Origin: Pseudomonas abietaniphila
GTDB taxonomy: Bacteria > Pseudomonadota > Gammaproteobacteria > Pseudomonadales > Pseudomonadaceae
Direction of reading: 5' to 3'
NCBI RefSeq assembly: GCF_900100795.1
Contig: NZ_FNCO01000001.1
Span: 372,001 to 436,000, forward strand
Length of the DNA: 64,000 nucleotides
The notes below the pieces were generated by a model. The model did not search any database. It saw only the letters and a list, made by a program, of their open reading frames with translations, and had not been told where the DNA came from. Shown here one piece after another: positions 1-11,500 of this stretch (position 1 is the stretch's first letter; every line of letters begins with the position of its first letter). The position numbers and the translations under genes were made by a program.

Positions 1-1085
1 TGCAAGGCCTTGATGTCGTCCATGCCTTGCACGCCTTCCACCAGCATCGCGTTGCGCAGCGCGGCTTCGCGCATCGATTCGTTGGCCAGTTTCGCCAACC
101 GGTGTTGCGCAAGAATGCCCGGCAATACCATGGCAACCAACGCGAGCAGCGGAATCAGCACCAAAGGTCCGCCGATCAGGTAGAACACCAGCAAAAACAG
201 GAAAAAGAACGGCATGTCCGCCAGCGCCGTCGCGGTGCTGGACGTGATCAGGTCGCGGATTTGCTCCAGCTCCCTCAACTGCGAGATGAACGAGCCGGTG
301 GATTTGGGGCGGACCGAATTGCGCAGGCGCAGGGCGTGACCGAAGACCAGATCGGAGACCCGCAAGTCGGCGCGTTTGCCGAGAATATCGGTGATGCGCA
401 GACGCATGATGCGCATCACGAAATCGAACACCAGCGCCAGCATCACGCCGCCGAACAGCACGTACAGGGTCGGCAGCGATTCGGCGGGAATCACTCGGTC
501 ATAGACTTGCATCGAGAACAGCACACCGGCCATGCCCAGCAGGTTGGCCACCAGCGAGGCGAGCATGACCTGGCTGTAGGGGCGCAGGTCGCTGAGCACG
601 ATGCGCCTGAACCAGTGCTCGTCGTAGGGCTTGATGTAATCGTTGGTGCGCACATCGCTCAGTGGCTGGCTCGGCCGCAGGATCACCGTGCGCACGGCCT
701 GGTCCGCGAGGGCCGCAGGTTCGATCCGGCTTTGCAGGCCTTGATCGCCGCTGTAGGCAATGCCCAGTTCGCCGTCTTCACCGACGCTTTCAATGACCCC
801 GACCTGACCATCCTGCAATTGCACCAGCAAAGGCGTGCGCCAGCGGCTCAGGCTCTTGTGGTCGTAGTCGGCGAACTTGACGCTGAGCCCGGCCTGACGC
901 GCCATGTGCCGGACCACTTCCTCGACCCGTCCCTCACTGTGGATCGACGCCAGGCGCACGCTTTCCGGTGAAACGTCCAGTCGGTAATGCCGTGCGACGG
1001 TGAGCACAGCCTCAAGCCACGGTGAGTAGTCCTGACGCGCCGCGTCGGCCTGCACAGGTTGAGCGATGACGATGGGATCGGTCAT
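1..1085 (-). CDS. Type I secretion ABC transporter (LapB/BapC-like), 3' end beyond window
   Basis: Inner-membrane ATPase of a type I secretion system, predicted to export the giant adhesin encoded upstream in the same operon. Translating the minus strand from the ATG at 1085 gives about 361 residues open to the window edge, starting MTDPIVIAQPVQADAARQ. Residues 1 to about 140 resemble the C39-like domain of RTX exporters. The position expected for the catalytic Cys appears not to be Cys, so this is probably a substrate-docking (CLD) domain rather than a protease. Hydrophobic transmembrane segments follow from about residue 165. The nucleotide-binding domain lies off the edge. The start overlaps the stop of the TolC-like gene by 4 nt (ATGA), so translation is probably coupled. 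Confidence 0.85.
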   Translation of the reverse strand, partial: MTDPIVIAQPVQADAARQDYSPWLEAVLTVARHYRLDVSPESVRLASIHSEGRVEEVVRHMARQAGLSVKFADYDHKSLSRWRTPLLVQLQDGQVGVIESVGEDGELGIAYSGDQGLQSRIEPAALADQAVRTVILRPSQPLSDVRTNDYIKPYDEHWFRRIVLSDLRPYSQVMLASLVANLLGMAGVLFSMQVYDRVIPAESLPTLYVLFGGVMLALVFDFVMRIMRLRITDILGKRADLRVSDLVFGHALRLRNSVRPKSTGSFISQLRELEQIRDLITSSTATALADMPFFFLFLLVFYLIGGPLVLIPLLALVAMVLPGILAQHRLAKLANESMREAALRNAMLVEGVQGMDDIKAL

Positions 1086-2533
1086 GGCAGGATCTCCACA
1101 TGCTGGATGGTGCTGTGATCGATACCGAATGCCCGGCGCAATGCGCCACTGTTGTAGAGACAATCGATTTGCAGGCGACGCAGGTCGGCCTGAGTGTTGG
1201 CCAGATCGAAGCGCGACTGGTGGATCTCCTGCTCGGCATTGAGCAGGTCCAGCAGCGGCCGCGTGCCCAGCTCAAGGTATTGCCGGCCGTACAGCTCGCG
1301 GGCTTCTTTAATCGTGGTTTCGCGAAACTCCAATGAGTTGAGGCGGCGTGTCAGGCCGGACGTCTGGGCCTGGGACTCGCTCAAGCCCTGGCGCGCCTGC
1401 AAGCGAGCGGCGTCCTCGGCGGCGTCGGCAGCGGTCAGCGCATAACCGGCAGCACGGCTGCGGGCACTGATGGCGCCTCCCTGATAAATCGGCACTTCAA
1501 GGTTCAGGAAAATGCCGACCTGGGTGCGGTCGATGGCCGGGTTCTGGCTGTCGTAATTGTTGTCCAGGTACTGATTGAACGAGGGCTCCAGCGACAGCGT
1601 CGGATACGCCTCGGCCTTGGCCTGAGCGAGTTCGGCCTGGGCCTGGGTGCGCTGGGCGGCTGCCTGCAGTACGGCGGGCAGGGCATCGGTAATCACAGGC
1701 GTGTTGCAGGACTGATTCAGCGAGTCCGGAAAGGCGTCGGTCACTTGCGGGGACGTCTGTCGCCCCAGAAGATTGCCCAGCGTCGCTTGCCAGCGCGCGT
1801 ATTGCGCCTTGTACTCCTGCAAGGTCGCCATGCCGCCCTCGGCGCGGGACTGTGCCTGAACCACATCGGAGCGGGTACTGGCGCCCATGTCGCTGCGCTG
1901 TTTGGCCAGATCGACAATCCCGCCAATCCCTTGAATCTGCTGGCGGGCGATGTCGATCAGACGCTGATAGCGCTGAACCTCGACGTAGGCGAATGCGGTG
2001 TCCCGACCGACCTGATCGATCGCCAGCAGAATGCTCGCCTGACTGCGTGCGGCCTTGGCCCGGGCAGCCTCGACGGCATTTGAAACCTTGCCGAAGTCAT
2101 ACAGCATCTGCTTCAGCGAGATGCTCACCGACTGGCTGCTGGCGTCACTGCCATAGCCGCTGTTGTAGCCGCCCTTGATGCCGCCGGCGATCTGCGGGTA
2201 ATAACCGGCCTCGGCCACGTTGATGCCCTCGGCCTGTTGATACAGCGTGCCGATGGCCTCGCTGATGCTGGGGTGCCAGTCCACCGCGAGCCTCACCGCC
2301 TGTTCGAGCCCCAGTGTCTGCGTGTCTTCTTTGCCCGGTACTGCAGCGACAGGCGATTGGCTGCTCCGTGGTTTCGGTTGTTTGTCCCCCGGTTGATGTT
2401 GCAGCCGGGAAGGGCTGATGCTGCGCAGCCCCGGGTCGATGTATTCGTCTGCCTGCGCGGGCAGGTGGATCAGGTGTTGCAGGCCGATGGTCAATAGCAC
2501 CATCGGCCAGGGGTGACGGCGTACGCACTTCAC
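1082..2533 (-). CDS. TolC-family outer membrane channel of a type I secretion system
   Basis: Outer-membrane efflux protein of 483 residues, predicted to form the exit duct for the adhesin. An N-terminal hydrophobic stretch (MVLLTIGLQHLIHLPAQA) looks like a signal peptide. The mature protein has the two alanine- and glutamine-rich coiled-coil halves typical of TolC, with the usual family sequences GGYNSGYG and EVPIYQGG. It starts 39 bp after the adhesin stop and overlaps the ATPase by 4 nt. The order adhesin, TolC, ABC matches Salmonella bapABC(D), which predicts a HlyD-type membrane fusion protein just outside the window. It could equally be called LapE/AggA-like; the assignment rests on the family pattern and context. 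Confidence 0.85.
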   Translation of the reverse strand: MKCVRRHPWPMVLLTIGLQHLIHLPAQADEYIDPGLRSISPSRLQHQPGDKQPKPRSSQSPVAAVPGKEDTQTLGLEQAVRLAVDWHPSISEAIGTLYQQAEGINVAEAGYYPQIAGGIKGGYNSGYGSDASSQSVSISLKQMLYDFGKVSNAVEAARAKAARSQASILLAIDQVGRDTAFAYVEVQRYQRLIDIARQQIQGIGGIVDLAKQRSDMGASTRSDVVQAQSRAEGGMATLQEYKAQYARWQATLGNLLGRQTSPQVTDAFPDSLNQSCNTPVITDALPAVLQAAAQRTQAQAELAQAKAEAYPTLSLEPSFNQYLDNNYDSQNPAIDRTQVGIFLNLEVPIYQGGAISARSRAAGYALTAADAAEDAARLQARQGLSESQAQTSGLTRRLNSLEFRETTIKEARELYGRQYLELGTRPLLDLLNAEQEIHQSRFDLANTQADLRRLQIDCLYNSGALRRAFGIDHSTIQHVEILP

Positions 2534-2572
2534 ATGGTTTCCTTACTGACCTGGGTCAGACTTCCCTGGATC

Positions 2573-5500
2573 TCAAACAACCTGAATGCCGTTCTGTACC
2601 CACAAATGGTGACTCGGGTCCTCCTGCGGGGTGTATTGGGTGTAGTCGATTCCGTCCGCCTGGTGGGTGCCGTCGGCCGCCCAGGTGTCGGTCATGTGCA
2701 CACTGTCTTTGCTGTCGCCCTTGATCAGCAGGGTGTTGTTGTCAGAGGAGGTGATCGCCACCAGGTCTGCCAGGCTCACGGTCAGTGACACGGCGCTGGT
2801 GTGATTCAGGTCCAGCACTTCGATGTTGTGAATCCGGCTTTGCAGATCGCCCAGATTGATTGCCGCGTCGCCACCGGCCCACAGCAGCGTGTCGGTGCCA
2901 GTACCGCCGTCCACCGACGCGAAATGCGGGTCGCTGATGATCAGCGTGTCGTTACCGGCACCGCCTTGCAAGGTCACGGCGCCGCCGTGGGATCCGTCGA
3001 GGGTGTCGTTGCCGTCGGTGCCCTGAATCAGTTCGGTGCCCGCAGCGGCGGCCGTTGTCGCGACCGACGCGGCGCTGTGATCGTCGACGCTGGCCAGGGC
3101 CGCGAAGGATGTGGTGGCCACGGCGCCGGCCGCGTCCAGGTCCACCGTCAACGTGGCAGTGTCCGTGGTGCCGTTGGGATGGGTCAGTTGGTAGGTGAAC
3201 ACATCCTGATGGCCAACCACCGCGCTGGTCTGGCCGGGGTTGAGGGTGTAGACGTAGCTGCCGTCGGCATGCACCAGTAACGAACCGTAGGTGCCGACCA
3301 GGGTCGTGCCGTTGTAGCCCGGCGTGACGAACATCCCGGCTTGCTGCACGCTGAGCACGGTATAGGCCGAGCCGAGTACGTCTGCACCGGCCCCCGCCGT
3401 GTCAGTGAGAAGGTTGCCTGCCACAGGCGTGTAGCTGCCGACGACGAACTGGTTGGTGGAGGTGGCCACATTGATGAGGCTGGTGTTGATCGTGCTTCCC
3501 ACGCCCAGACCGCCAACGGCCACTTTGACCTGATAGCTGCCGGACGTCTGATCGTCGAACTGGATGCCGTAATTGCCCCCGCCCAGATTGAGCAACGAGC
3601 CGCCGCCGTAGCTTTTCACCAACACGTATTGACCCGTGGTGGTGTTGAGCTTGTAAAGACTCACCGTCACCGAACTCAGCAGGCTCAACAGATTACTGGC
3701 GTTGACCACGACCGTAAGGTCACTGACGGTGTTGGCCGCGACACTGGTGGCATAGGTACCGCTACTGCCACCCAGCAACACGCCGAAGCTGCCCAGCGCC
3801 GAGTTTGTGGTGACCTCCTGATTGACCAGGGTGATGCCCGTATGAGCGATGTCGTTGGTGGCGTCCACCAGCAAGGCCGGACTGGCGAGGTTGGTGTTGC
3901 TCCAGATTTCCGCCGCTTGTGGACTGTCGATGCGAACGTACAGCGTGGCGGTGTCGCTCAGCCCGTTGGCGTGCACCAGTTGATAGTTGAAGACATCCAC
4001 TTTGCCGACACTGCTCAGGCTGCCATTGGGTTTGTAGCTGTAGTTGCCGTTCGCGTCGATGGTCAGCGTGCCGTACAGGCCCTGCACGGTCGTGCCACCG
4101 GCTGCCGCTACGTAGCTGCCGTTTTTCTGGATCTGCAACAAGGCGCCTTGATCAGGGCCGGTCTGGTCGACCTGACCGTCAGTGCCGACGTCGCTGATCA
4201 CGTTACCGGTGATCGCCGCACCGGCGGTTCCGGTGAACTGCGTCAGGCTGGTGATATCCAGTTGCAGCTGGGTGGTGACGGTGGTCAGCACGCCGATGCC
4301 GGCGCTGGCCACGGTCAGGCGATAGTCGCCCCCCAGCAGGTCGCCGATATTGACCCGCACGCCCTGACCGGCAATGGCGATCAGGTCGAGCAGTCCACCG
4401 CTGCCATTGACGTCCAGTGTGACCCAGGCGCCGCTGGCGCTCTTGACTTGCAGCGTGTAGGAAACGCCGTCGAGCAGCGAGATCAGGCTGCCCGAGGTCA
4501 GGGTCAGCGTTGGGTCGATGCTGGTGCCGCTGGCCACGGTAAAGGTGAAGGTTTTCGAGAAGCCGGACAGCAGGGTGGTGAAAGAGTCGGAGAAGTTCTG
4601 CGTGACCTTGACCGGCGCGATGATCACCGTGGCGGTGGCCAGATTGTCACTGGCGACCACCGGCGCGTTGACATCGATATCGGGTGCCGTGACGACCGTT
4701 GCGACCGAGACGTTGCCATGGGTGTCGGTGAGGCTGACGGACAACTTCTCACCGTTGATCTGCGCTGCATTGAGCCCGACGCTGAACACACCGGTGCCGC
4801 CAACCACCGCCGTGCCGAGCACGGTGCCGCTGGCGGACTTGATGATTACCGTAGAACCGGCTTCCCCGGTGCCGCTGACCGTCAGGCCGTCGCCACTGAC
4901 CAACAGCGTGGTCGGCGCGACAGGAGCCGTCAGGTCCGGTGCGGTTGCCGTGGCCGATACCGAGACGTTGCCGGTCGGGTCGGCCTGCGTGACGGTCAGG
5001 ACCTGGTTGTCGATCTGCGCAGCGGCCAGTGCGACGGAGAAGCTGCCATTGGCCGCCACGGTGCCTGTGCCGAGAACAACACCTGTGGCACTGCGCACGG
5101 TCACGGTCGAGCCCGCCACACCCAGTCCGGTCAACACGGTGCCACTGCCGTTGACGGCAACGCCGGTGGGCGCGCCGGGGGCTGTCGTGTCGGGCGCTGT
5201 CAGGCTGCCCGCCGCAGAGACATTCCCCGCACCGTCGACCAGACGCACCGTCAGCGGTTGACCGTCGAGTTGCGCGGCCGAGGTCAGGTTGAAGTTGAAG
5301 GTGCCGCCGCTGCCTACCGTGCCGGTGCCCAGCAAGGCACCGCCAGCGCTGTAGACGTTGACCGTCGCGCCCGCTTCGCCGCTGCCATTTACCGTCAGAC
5401 CGTTGGCTGCCAGGGTCAGGCCGGTCGGTGCAGTCGGTGCCTGTATATCGGTGGCCACCAGGTTGGCGACCGGAGACAGATTCCCGGCAGGGTCCGCCTG

Positions 5501-8500
5501 TTGGACGTTGAGTGACTGGCCGTTGAGCTGCGCGCTGGACAGTTGCACGGTGAAGCTGCCACCGGCACCCACCACCGCGGTGCCCAGCACCTGGCCTGCG
5601 GCGTTGGTCACGCTGACGGTCGCACCCGGCTCGCCGGACCCGCTCAGTTGCAGGCCGCCAGGGTTGAGCGCCAGATTGTTCAGACCCGCAGGCGCCGTGG
5701 TGTCCGGTGCCGTGAAGCCGGTTGACGCCGAGACGTTGCCGGCTGCGTCGGCCTGGCTCACGGTCAGCGGCTGGCCGTTGAGTTGTGCGGTGTTCAGCGT
5801 GACCGAGAACGTGCCGTTCGCCGCCACGGTTCCGGTGCCCAGCACCAGGCCGGCGGCGCTGCGCACGGTCACTGTGGCCCCGGCTTCACCCAGGCCCGTC
5901 AACAGCAGACCGGTGCCATTGAGCCCCAACGTGGAGGGCGCGCTGGGCGCGGTGATGTCCGGCGCCGTGACGTTCAGCGTGGTCGAAGGATTCCCCGCCG
6001 TGTCGGTCTGGAACGCGTTGAGGATCTGTCCATTGGCTTGGGCGCTGTTGAGTTGCGCACTGAAGGTGCCGTTTGCGCCGACCACAGCCGTTCCCAGTGC
6101 CGTGCCGTTGGCAGAGGTGATGGTGACCGTCGCGCCGACTTCCCCGCGCCCGGTCACCGTTGTGCCCGTTGCGTTGATTGCCAGATCGGTCAGCGGAACA
6201 GGGGCTGTGGTGTCACCTGCAGTGATCTCGGTCGGCACCGACGAGCCACCGAGCACCGTGCTGGCGGTGACGTCCAGAATCTGGCCGTTGGTTTGCGCCG
6301 GGCTGAGTGTCACCGTGAAGGTGCCGTCGATGCCGACGGCGCCCGTACCCAACGGAGTGCCCGTCGGGCTGTACACCGTGATCGTTGCACCGCTGGCGGC
6401 GGTCCCGGTCAGTGTCACACCGTCCGCCGAGAGGACCAGGTTGTCCGGGGCATCCGGCGCAGGCGTGAGGGGCACCACCAGCGTGGACGCGGTGGAGTCA
6501 TTGCCCGCGGCATCGCTCTGAACGACGAACAGTATCTGATCGGCAGCGATGCCGGTCAGGTCGATGACGAAGGTGCCGTTCGCCCCCACGGTCCCGGTCG
6601 CGATCTCTACACCGTTGACGCTGACGGTGACGGTCGCGCCGACCTCACCACGGCCGGCGAGTTGGGTGTAATCCGGGCTGATCGACAGATTGCTGACCGG
6701 GTCCGGATCGGTGGTGTCGGGCGCCGTAAAGGGCAGGGTGGCCGACGGGTTGGCGGCGGCATCGGTGGCGGTCACCAACAGCGTCTGGCCGTTGGTTTGT
6801 GGCGCATTCAGCGTGACGGTGTAGGTGCCGTCATCCCCTGTTATCGCCGATCCCAGAAACGCGCCGCTTGCCGAGGTCACGGTCACGGTGCTGCCCGCTT
6901 CAGCGGTGCCGGTCAGGGCAGTCCCACCCGCCAGTTCGGTGACGGTCGGCAGCGCCGGGGCTGTTATATCCGGTGCGTTGACGGTCGCCGGTGTTGAATC
7001 ATTGGTCCCGGTATCCACCTGAACCACAGACAGCAACTGTCCATTGAGCTGCGCGGTCGACAGGTCGACGCTGAACGTCCCGTCGGCCGCAACGGTCGCA
7101 GTGCCCAGAAAGGCGCCTTCGAAGGACACATTCACTGTGGCGCCCGCTTCGCCGGTACCGGTCAGCACCAGGCCATTGAGACTGACCGCGAGGTTGTCGA
7201 CCGGCGCCGGATCGGTCACGTCCGGGACTTGATACGTTGCGTTGCCTGAGACGTTAGTGGCGTCGTCGGTCTGTGACAGGGTGAGTACCTGACCGTTGAG
7301 CTGCGCGGGGCTGAGTGTGATGCTGAAGGTGCCATCGGGATCGACCGTCGCAGTGCCCAGCGCCAGGCCGGTTGCGCTGGTGACCTGGACCGTTGCACCG
7401 GCTTCCCCGGTTCCGCTCAGGGTTACGCCATCGGCACTTAGCCCGGTGACGACAGGCAGGGCAGGCGCTGTGATGTCCGGTGCATCGACGGTCGTTGGCG
7501 TCGAAGGATTCCCCGCCGTGTCTCGTTGAATGACCGAAAGCGTCTCGCCATTGAGTTGAGGCACTGACAGCGTGAGCGTAAAGGTGCCGCCCGCGCTGAC
7601 CGTTGCGGTACCGAGGACGTTGCCCGCGGCATCGCTGACGACAATGGCCGCGCCTGCTTCACCGGTGCCGCTGACGACTCGGCCTGCTTCATCGATCGCC
7701 AGGTTGGCCACTGCGTTTGGCGCGGTGGTGTCCGGGGCGAACAGAGTGCCCGCCGCCGACGCATTGCCTTTGGCATCGGTAAGCACGACGAAGACTTGCT
7801 CGCCGTTGGTCTGGCCTTGCGTGAGTGTGATCAGGAACGTGCCGTTGGCACCGACCGAGCCGGTACCGATCTGGGTGCCATCGGCCAAGGTGATGCGCAC
7901 GGTCGCGTTGGCTTCACCACTGCCGCTGAGCACACCGCCGTCTGCGTTCAACAGCAGTTGAGTGGGCACTGTTGGGGGCGTCAGGTCCGGCGCGGTCACC
8001 GGCACGGCCGCACTGACGTTGCCCGGTGGGTCGGCCTGCTGGACGTTGAGGATCTGATTGTTGATCTGCGGCGTGCTCAACGTGACGCTGAACGAGCCAT
8101 CGGCCAATACCACGCTGCTGCCGAGGACATTACCGGCAGGGTCTTTGACGGTGACCGTCGCGCCGGGCTCACCGGTACCGGTCACCACTGCACCCGCGGC
8201 GTTGATGTCGACGTTGGCAAGCGGGTCGGGCGGCGTGAAGTCCGGCGTCACCAGGGTGGCGTTGGGTGACACGTTCCCTGCGGTGTCTGTCTGCACCAGC
8301 GTCAGCACTTCGGCGTTGGTCAGCGGTGGGCTCAGCACCAGCGTAAATGTTCCGGTGCTGCCGACCACGACGGTGCCCAGTGCGTTGCCGTCACTGTCGC
8401 TGACCGTCACCGTGGCGCCGGCCTCGCCATGTCCGGTCAGCGTTGCACCGTCACTGGAAATGGCCAATTGCGTAAGCGCTATCGGTGCGGTGGTGTCGAT

Positions 8501-11500
8501 GGCGATCAGGTTGGTGGCGGCCGAGGTATTCCCTGCGGCGTCGGTCAGGGTGACGGCAAGCGTCTGGCCGTTGGCCTGAGGGTTGGTCAGCGTGATCTGG
8601 AAGCTGCCGTCGAGGCGTACGCTGCCGGACCCCAACAGTGCGCCGGCGGCATTGAAGACGTTGACCGTCGCGCCGGCTTCCCCCGTCCCGGAGAGCACAC
8701 TGCCGTCGCTGCTGACCGCCAGCGCGGCCGGCGCGTCGGGCGCCACGAGGTCCCTTGCCACAAGGTTCAGGCTGGGGGATTCGTTCCCGGCCGCGTCGGT
8801 CTGGCTCAGGTTCAGGGTTTGCCCTGCAATTTGCGGCGTGGTCAGGGTCAGGCTGAAGGTGCCATTGGCGGCGACCAGGGCGTTACCCAGAATCACGCCA
8901 CCTGTGCCCATCACCGTGACGGTCGAGCCCGCTTCGCCATGGCCGGAGAGGAGCGCGCCGTCGGCAGAAAGCACGAGGTTGCTCAGGGGCGCAGGGGCGG
9001 TGACGTCTGCGGCGGTGTAACCGGTGGGCAAGGAATTGATACCGTCGCTGGACGTCGCCGTCGCCGAAAGCTGCTCGCCGTTCAGTTGCGCCGTATTGAG
9101 CGTGGCGCTGAAAGTACCGTCACTGGCGACCAGCGCCGAGCCCAGCAGGGTGCCGGACGGGCTGCGTATGCTCACCGTACTGCCCGCCGTGGCGGTACCG
9201 GTCAAGGTGAGGCCGTCAGCACTCAGGGCGAGGTTGGCCGGTGCCGGCTCTGCCAGATTGCCCGGCGCGGTGACGGCCGCTTGCGGCGATGCATTACCCG
9301 CCCCATCGGTCTGAATGACGTTGAGGACGGTGCCTGCGGCGGCCCCCGGGCTCAGCGTCAGGTTGAAATTGCCGTTGGCGTTCACCGTTGCCGTGCCCAA
9401 CTGGACACCGTTGGCATCACCTACCACCACGGTCGCGCCCGCTTCGCCGTGACCGGCCAGCGACAGACCGTCCGCCGTGACGGCCAGGTTGCTCACTGCC
9501 AGCGGGGCGGTGGTGTCAGCCGCGGCATAGGCTGCCGGATTCGATACATTGCCTGCCGCATCGGTGGCCGTCACGGTCAGTGCCTGACCATTGAGTTGCG
9601 GCGAGCCGAGCGTGACCTGGAAGGTTCCATTCGCGGCCGCAGTGGCGGTACCGATTATTCCGCCAGCGGCATCCCGTACGATCACCGTGCTACCGGCTTC
9701 GGCGTTACCGGTCAGTTGCAGACCAGCGCCATTAAGCACAAGCGCAGTCGGTGCATCCGGCGCAGTGAGGTCGACCGCTACCACGTTCACCGCAGTGGAG
9801 ACGTTGCCCGGCGGGTCTTCCTGGGTGACCGTCAGCACCTGCGCATTGGTCTGTGGCGAGCTGAGCGTGAGGTTGAATGAACCGTTCGCCCCGACCAGCC
9901 CGGTGCCGAGCAAGGTACCGTCCACGCTGCGCACGGAAACCGTCGCCCCGGGCTCGCCGTGGCCGGTGACGGTCACGCCGTCGGCATTGACCGCGACCTG
10001 AGTGAGCGCCGCCGGTGGGCTGATATCCGGTGCCTGCAAGGTGGCGGATGGCGATGCGTTGCCGCTGGGGTCGACCTGGCTGATGTCCAGTGTCTGGCCG
10101 TTGTTCGGAGGTGGCGCGAGGGTGACGCTGAATGCACCGTCGGCCGCCACGACGCCCGTGCCCAGCAGGGTGCCATTGCTGTCGGTGACACGAACGGTAG
10201 CGCCCACTTCGCCGGTGCCGGTGAGCGTGTTGCCACTGGCGCTGATGTTGAGGTTCTGGACGAGGGCCGGAGGCGTGGTGTCCACCGTATTCAGGCTGCT
10301 CTGCGGCGAGGTGTTGCCCGCTGCATCGGTGAGGGTGACCTGCAAGGCCGCGCCGCTGGTTTGCGCGCTGGGCAGCATCACCTGGAACTGACCGCTCTGG
10401 TCGACGGTTCCGGTGGCCAGCACGTTGCCCGCTGCATCGCGAACGGTGACCGTGGCACCCGCTTCACCCTGGCCGCTGATCACGGTTCCGACACCGTTGA
10501 TGGCTAAGCCGGTCGCGGCATTCGGTGCCTGCAGGTCCGGGGCGATCACGCTGCCCGGTTGCGAAACGTTACCGACCGCGTCGCTCTGGGTGGCGGTCAG
10601 GGGTTGCGCGTTGAGCTGAGCAGGGTTGAGGACAATGCTGAAGTGACCGGTGCTGGCCACCACGCCTGTGCCCAATACGGTGCCGCTGCTGTCGGTGATG
10701 GTAACGGTGGCGCCGACTTCACCTTTGCCCGTGACTGCGCTGCCGTTGGCGTTGATGGTCAGATCCGAGGGCGCGTCAGGCGCCGTCGCGTCAGTAGCAG
10801 TGACTGTACCGGGCACTGAGTGGTGGCCACTGCCGTCGCTGGCGGTCACCTGCAACGTCTGCGCATTCAACTGAGCAAAGCGCATGAAAATGGTGAAGCG
10901 ACCCAGACTGTTGACGGTGCCCGATCCAAGGTTCGTCCCGTCGGCCGCAACGATATTGACCGTGGTGCCAGGGGTGCCCGCCCCGGTCAGGGTGAAGCCG
11001 TCGCTGCTGATGACGAGGTCCGTCGGCATGGCTACCTGATTGCCGTCGGGGCCGGAAAGGTCGACCGGCGTGGAGGGGTTGCCGCTGCTGTCGGTACTGA
11101 TGACCGTGCTGATGCTGCCGTTTTCCGCAGGCGGGTTCAGACCGATGACAAAGACACCATCGTTGCCGACAACGCCCGTCCCGATCACGAGGTTGCCGGG
11201 GGCGGTGATGGTGATGGTCGTTCCGGGCTCGCCGGTCCCGGACACCTGAGCGCCGTCCGGGCTGACGGCGAGGTTGGCCACTGGAGGCGGAGGCGTGGTG
11301 TCGGGCGCCTGAGTGCTGACCGGGAGTGAGTCATGGAGGCCGTCGGAAACGACGACCTGCACTAACTGGCCGTTATTGAGTGTGCCGGGGAGGCTAAAGG
11401 TGAATTCGCCATTGGGTCCGGCTGTGGTGGTGCCCAACAGGTTGCCGTTGGCATCCAGCACATTGACCGTGGCGCCGGCTTCGGTCGTGCCGCTCAGCAC

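Noticed and set aside
27..971. 314-codon plus-strand frame at the left edge
   Set aside because: Antisense to the type I secretion ATPase, whose minus-strand translation is clearly protein-like; the plus frame is His/Gln/Arg-rich noise.
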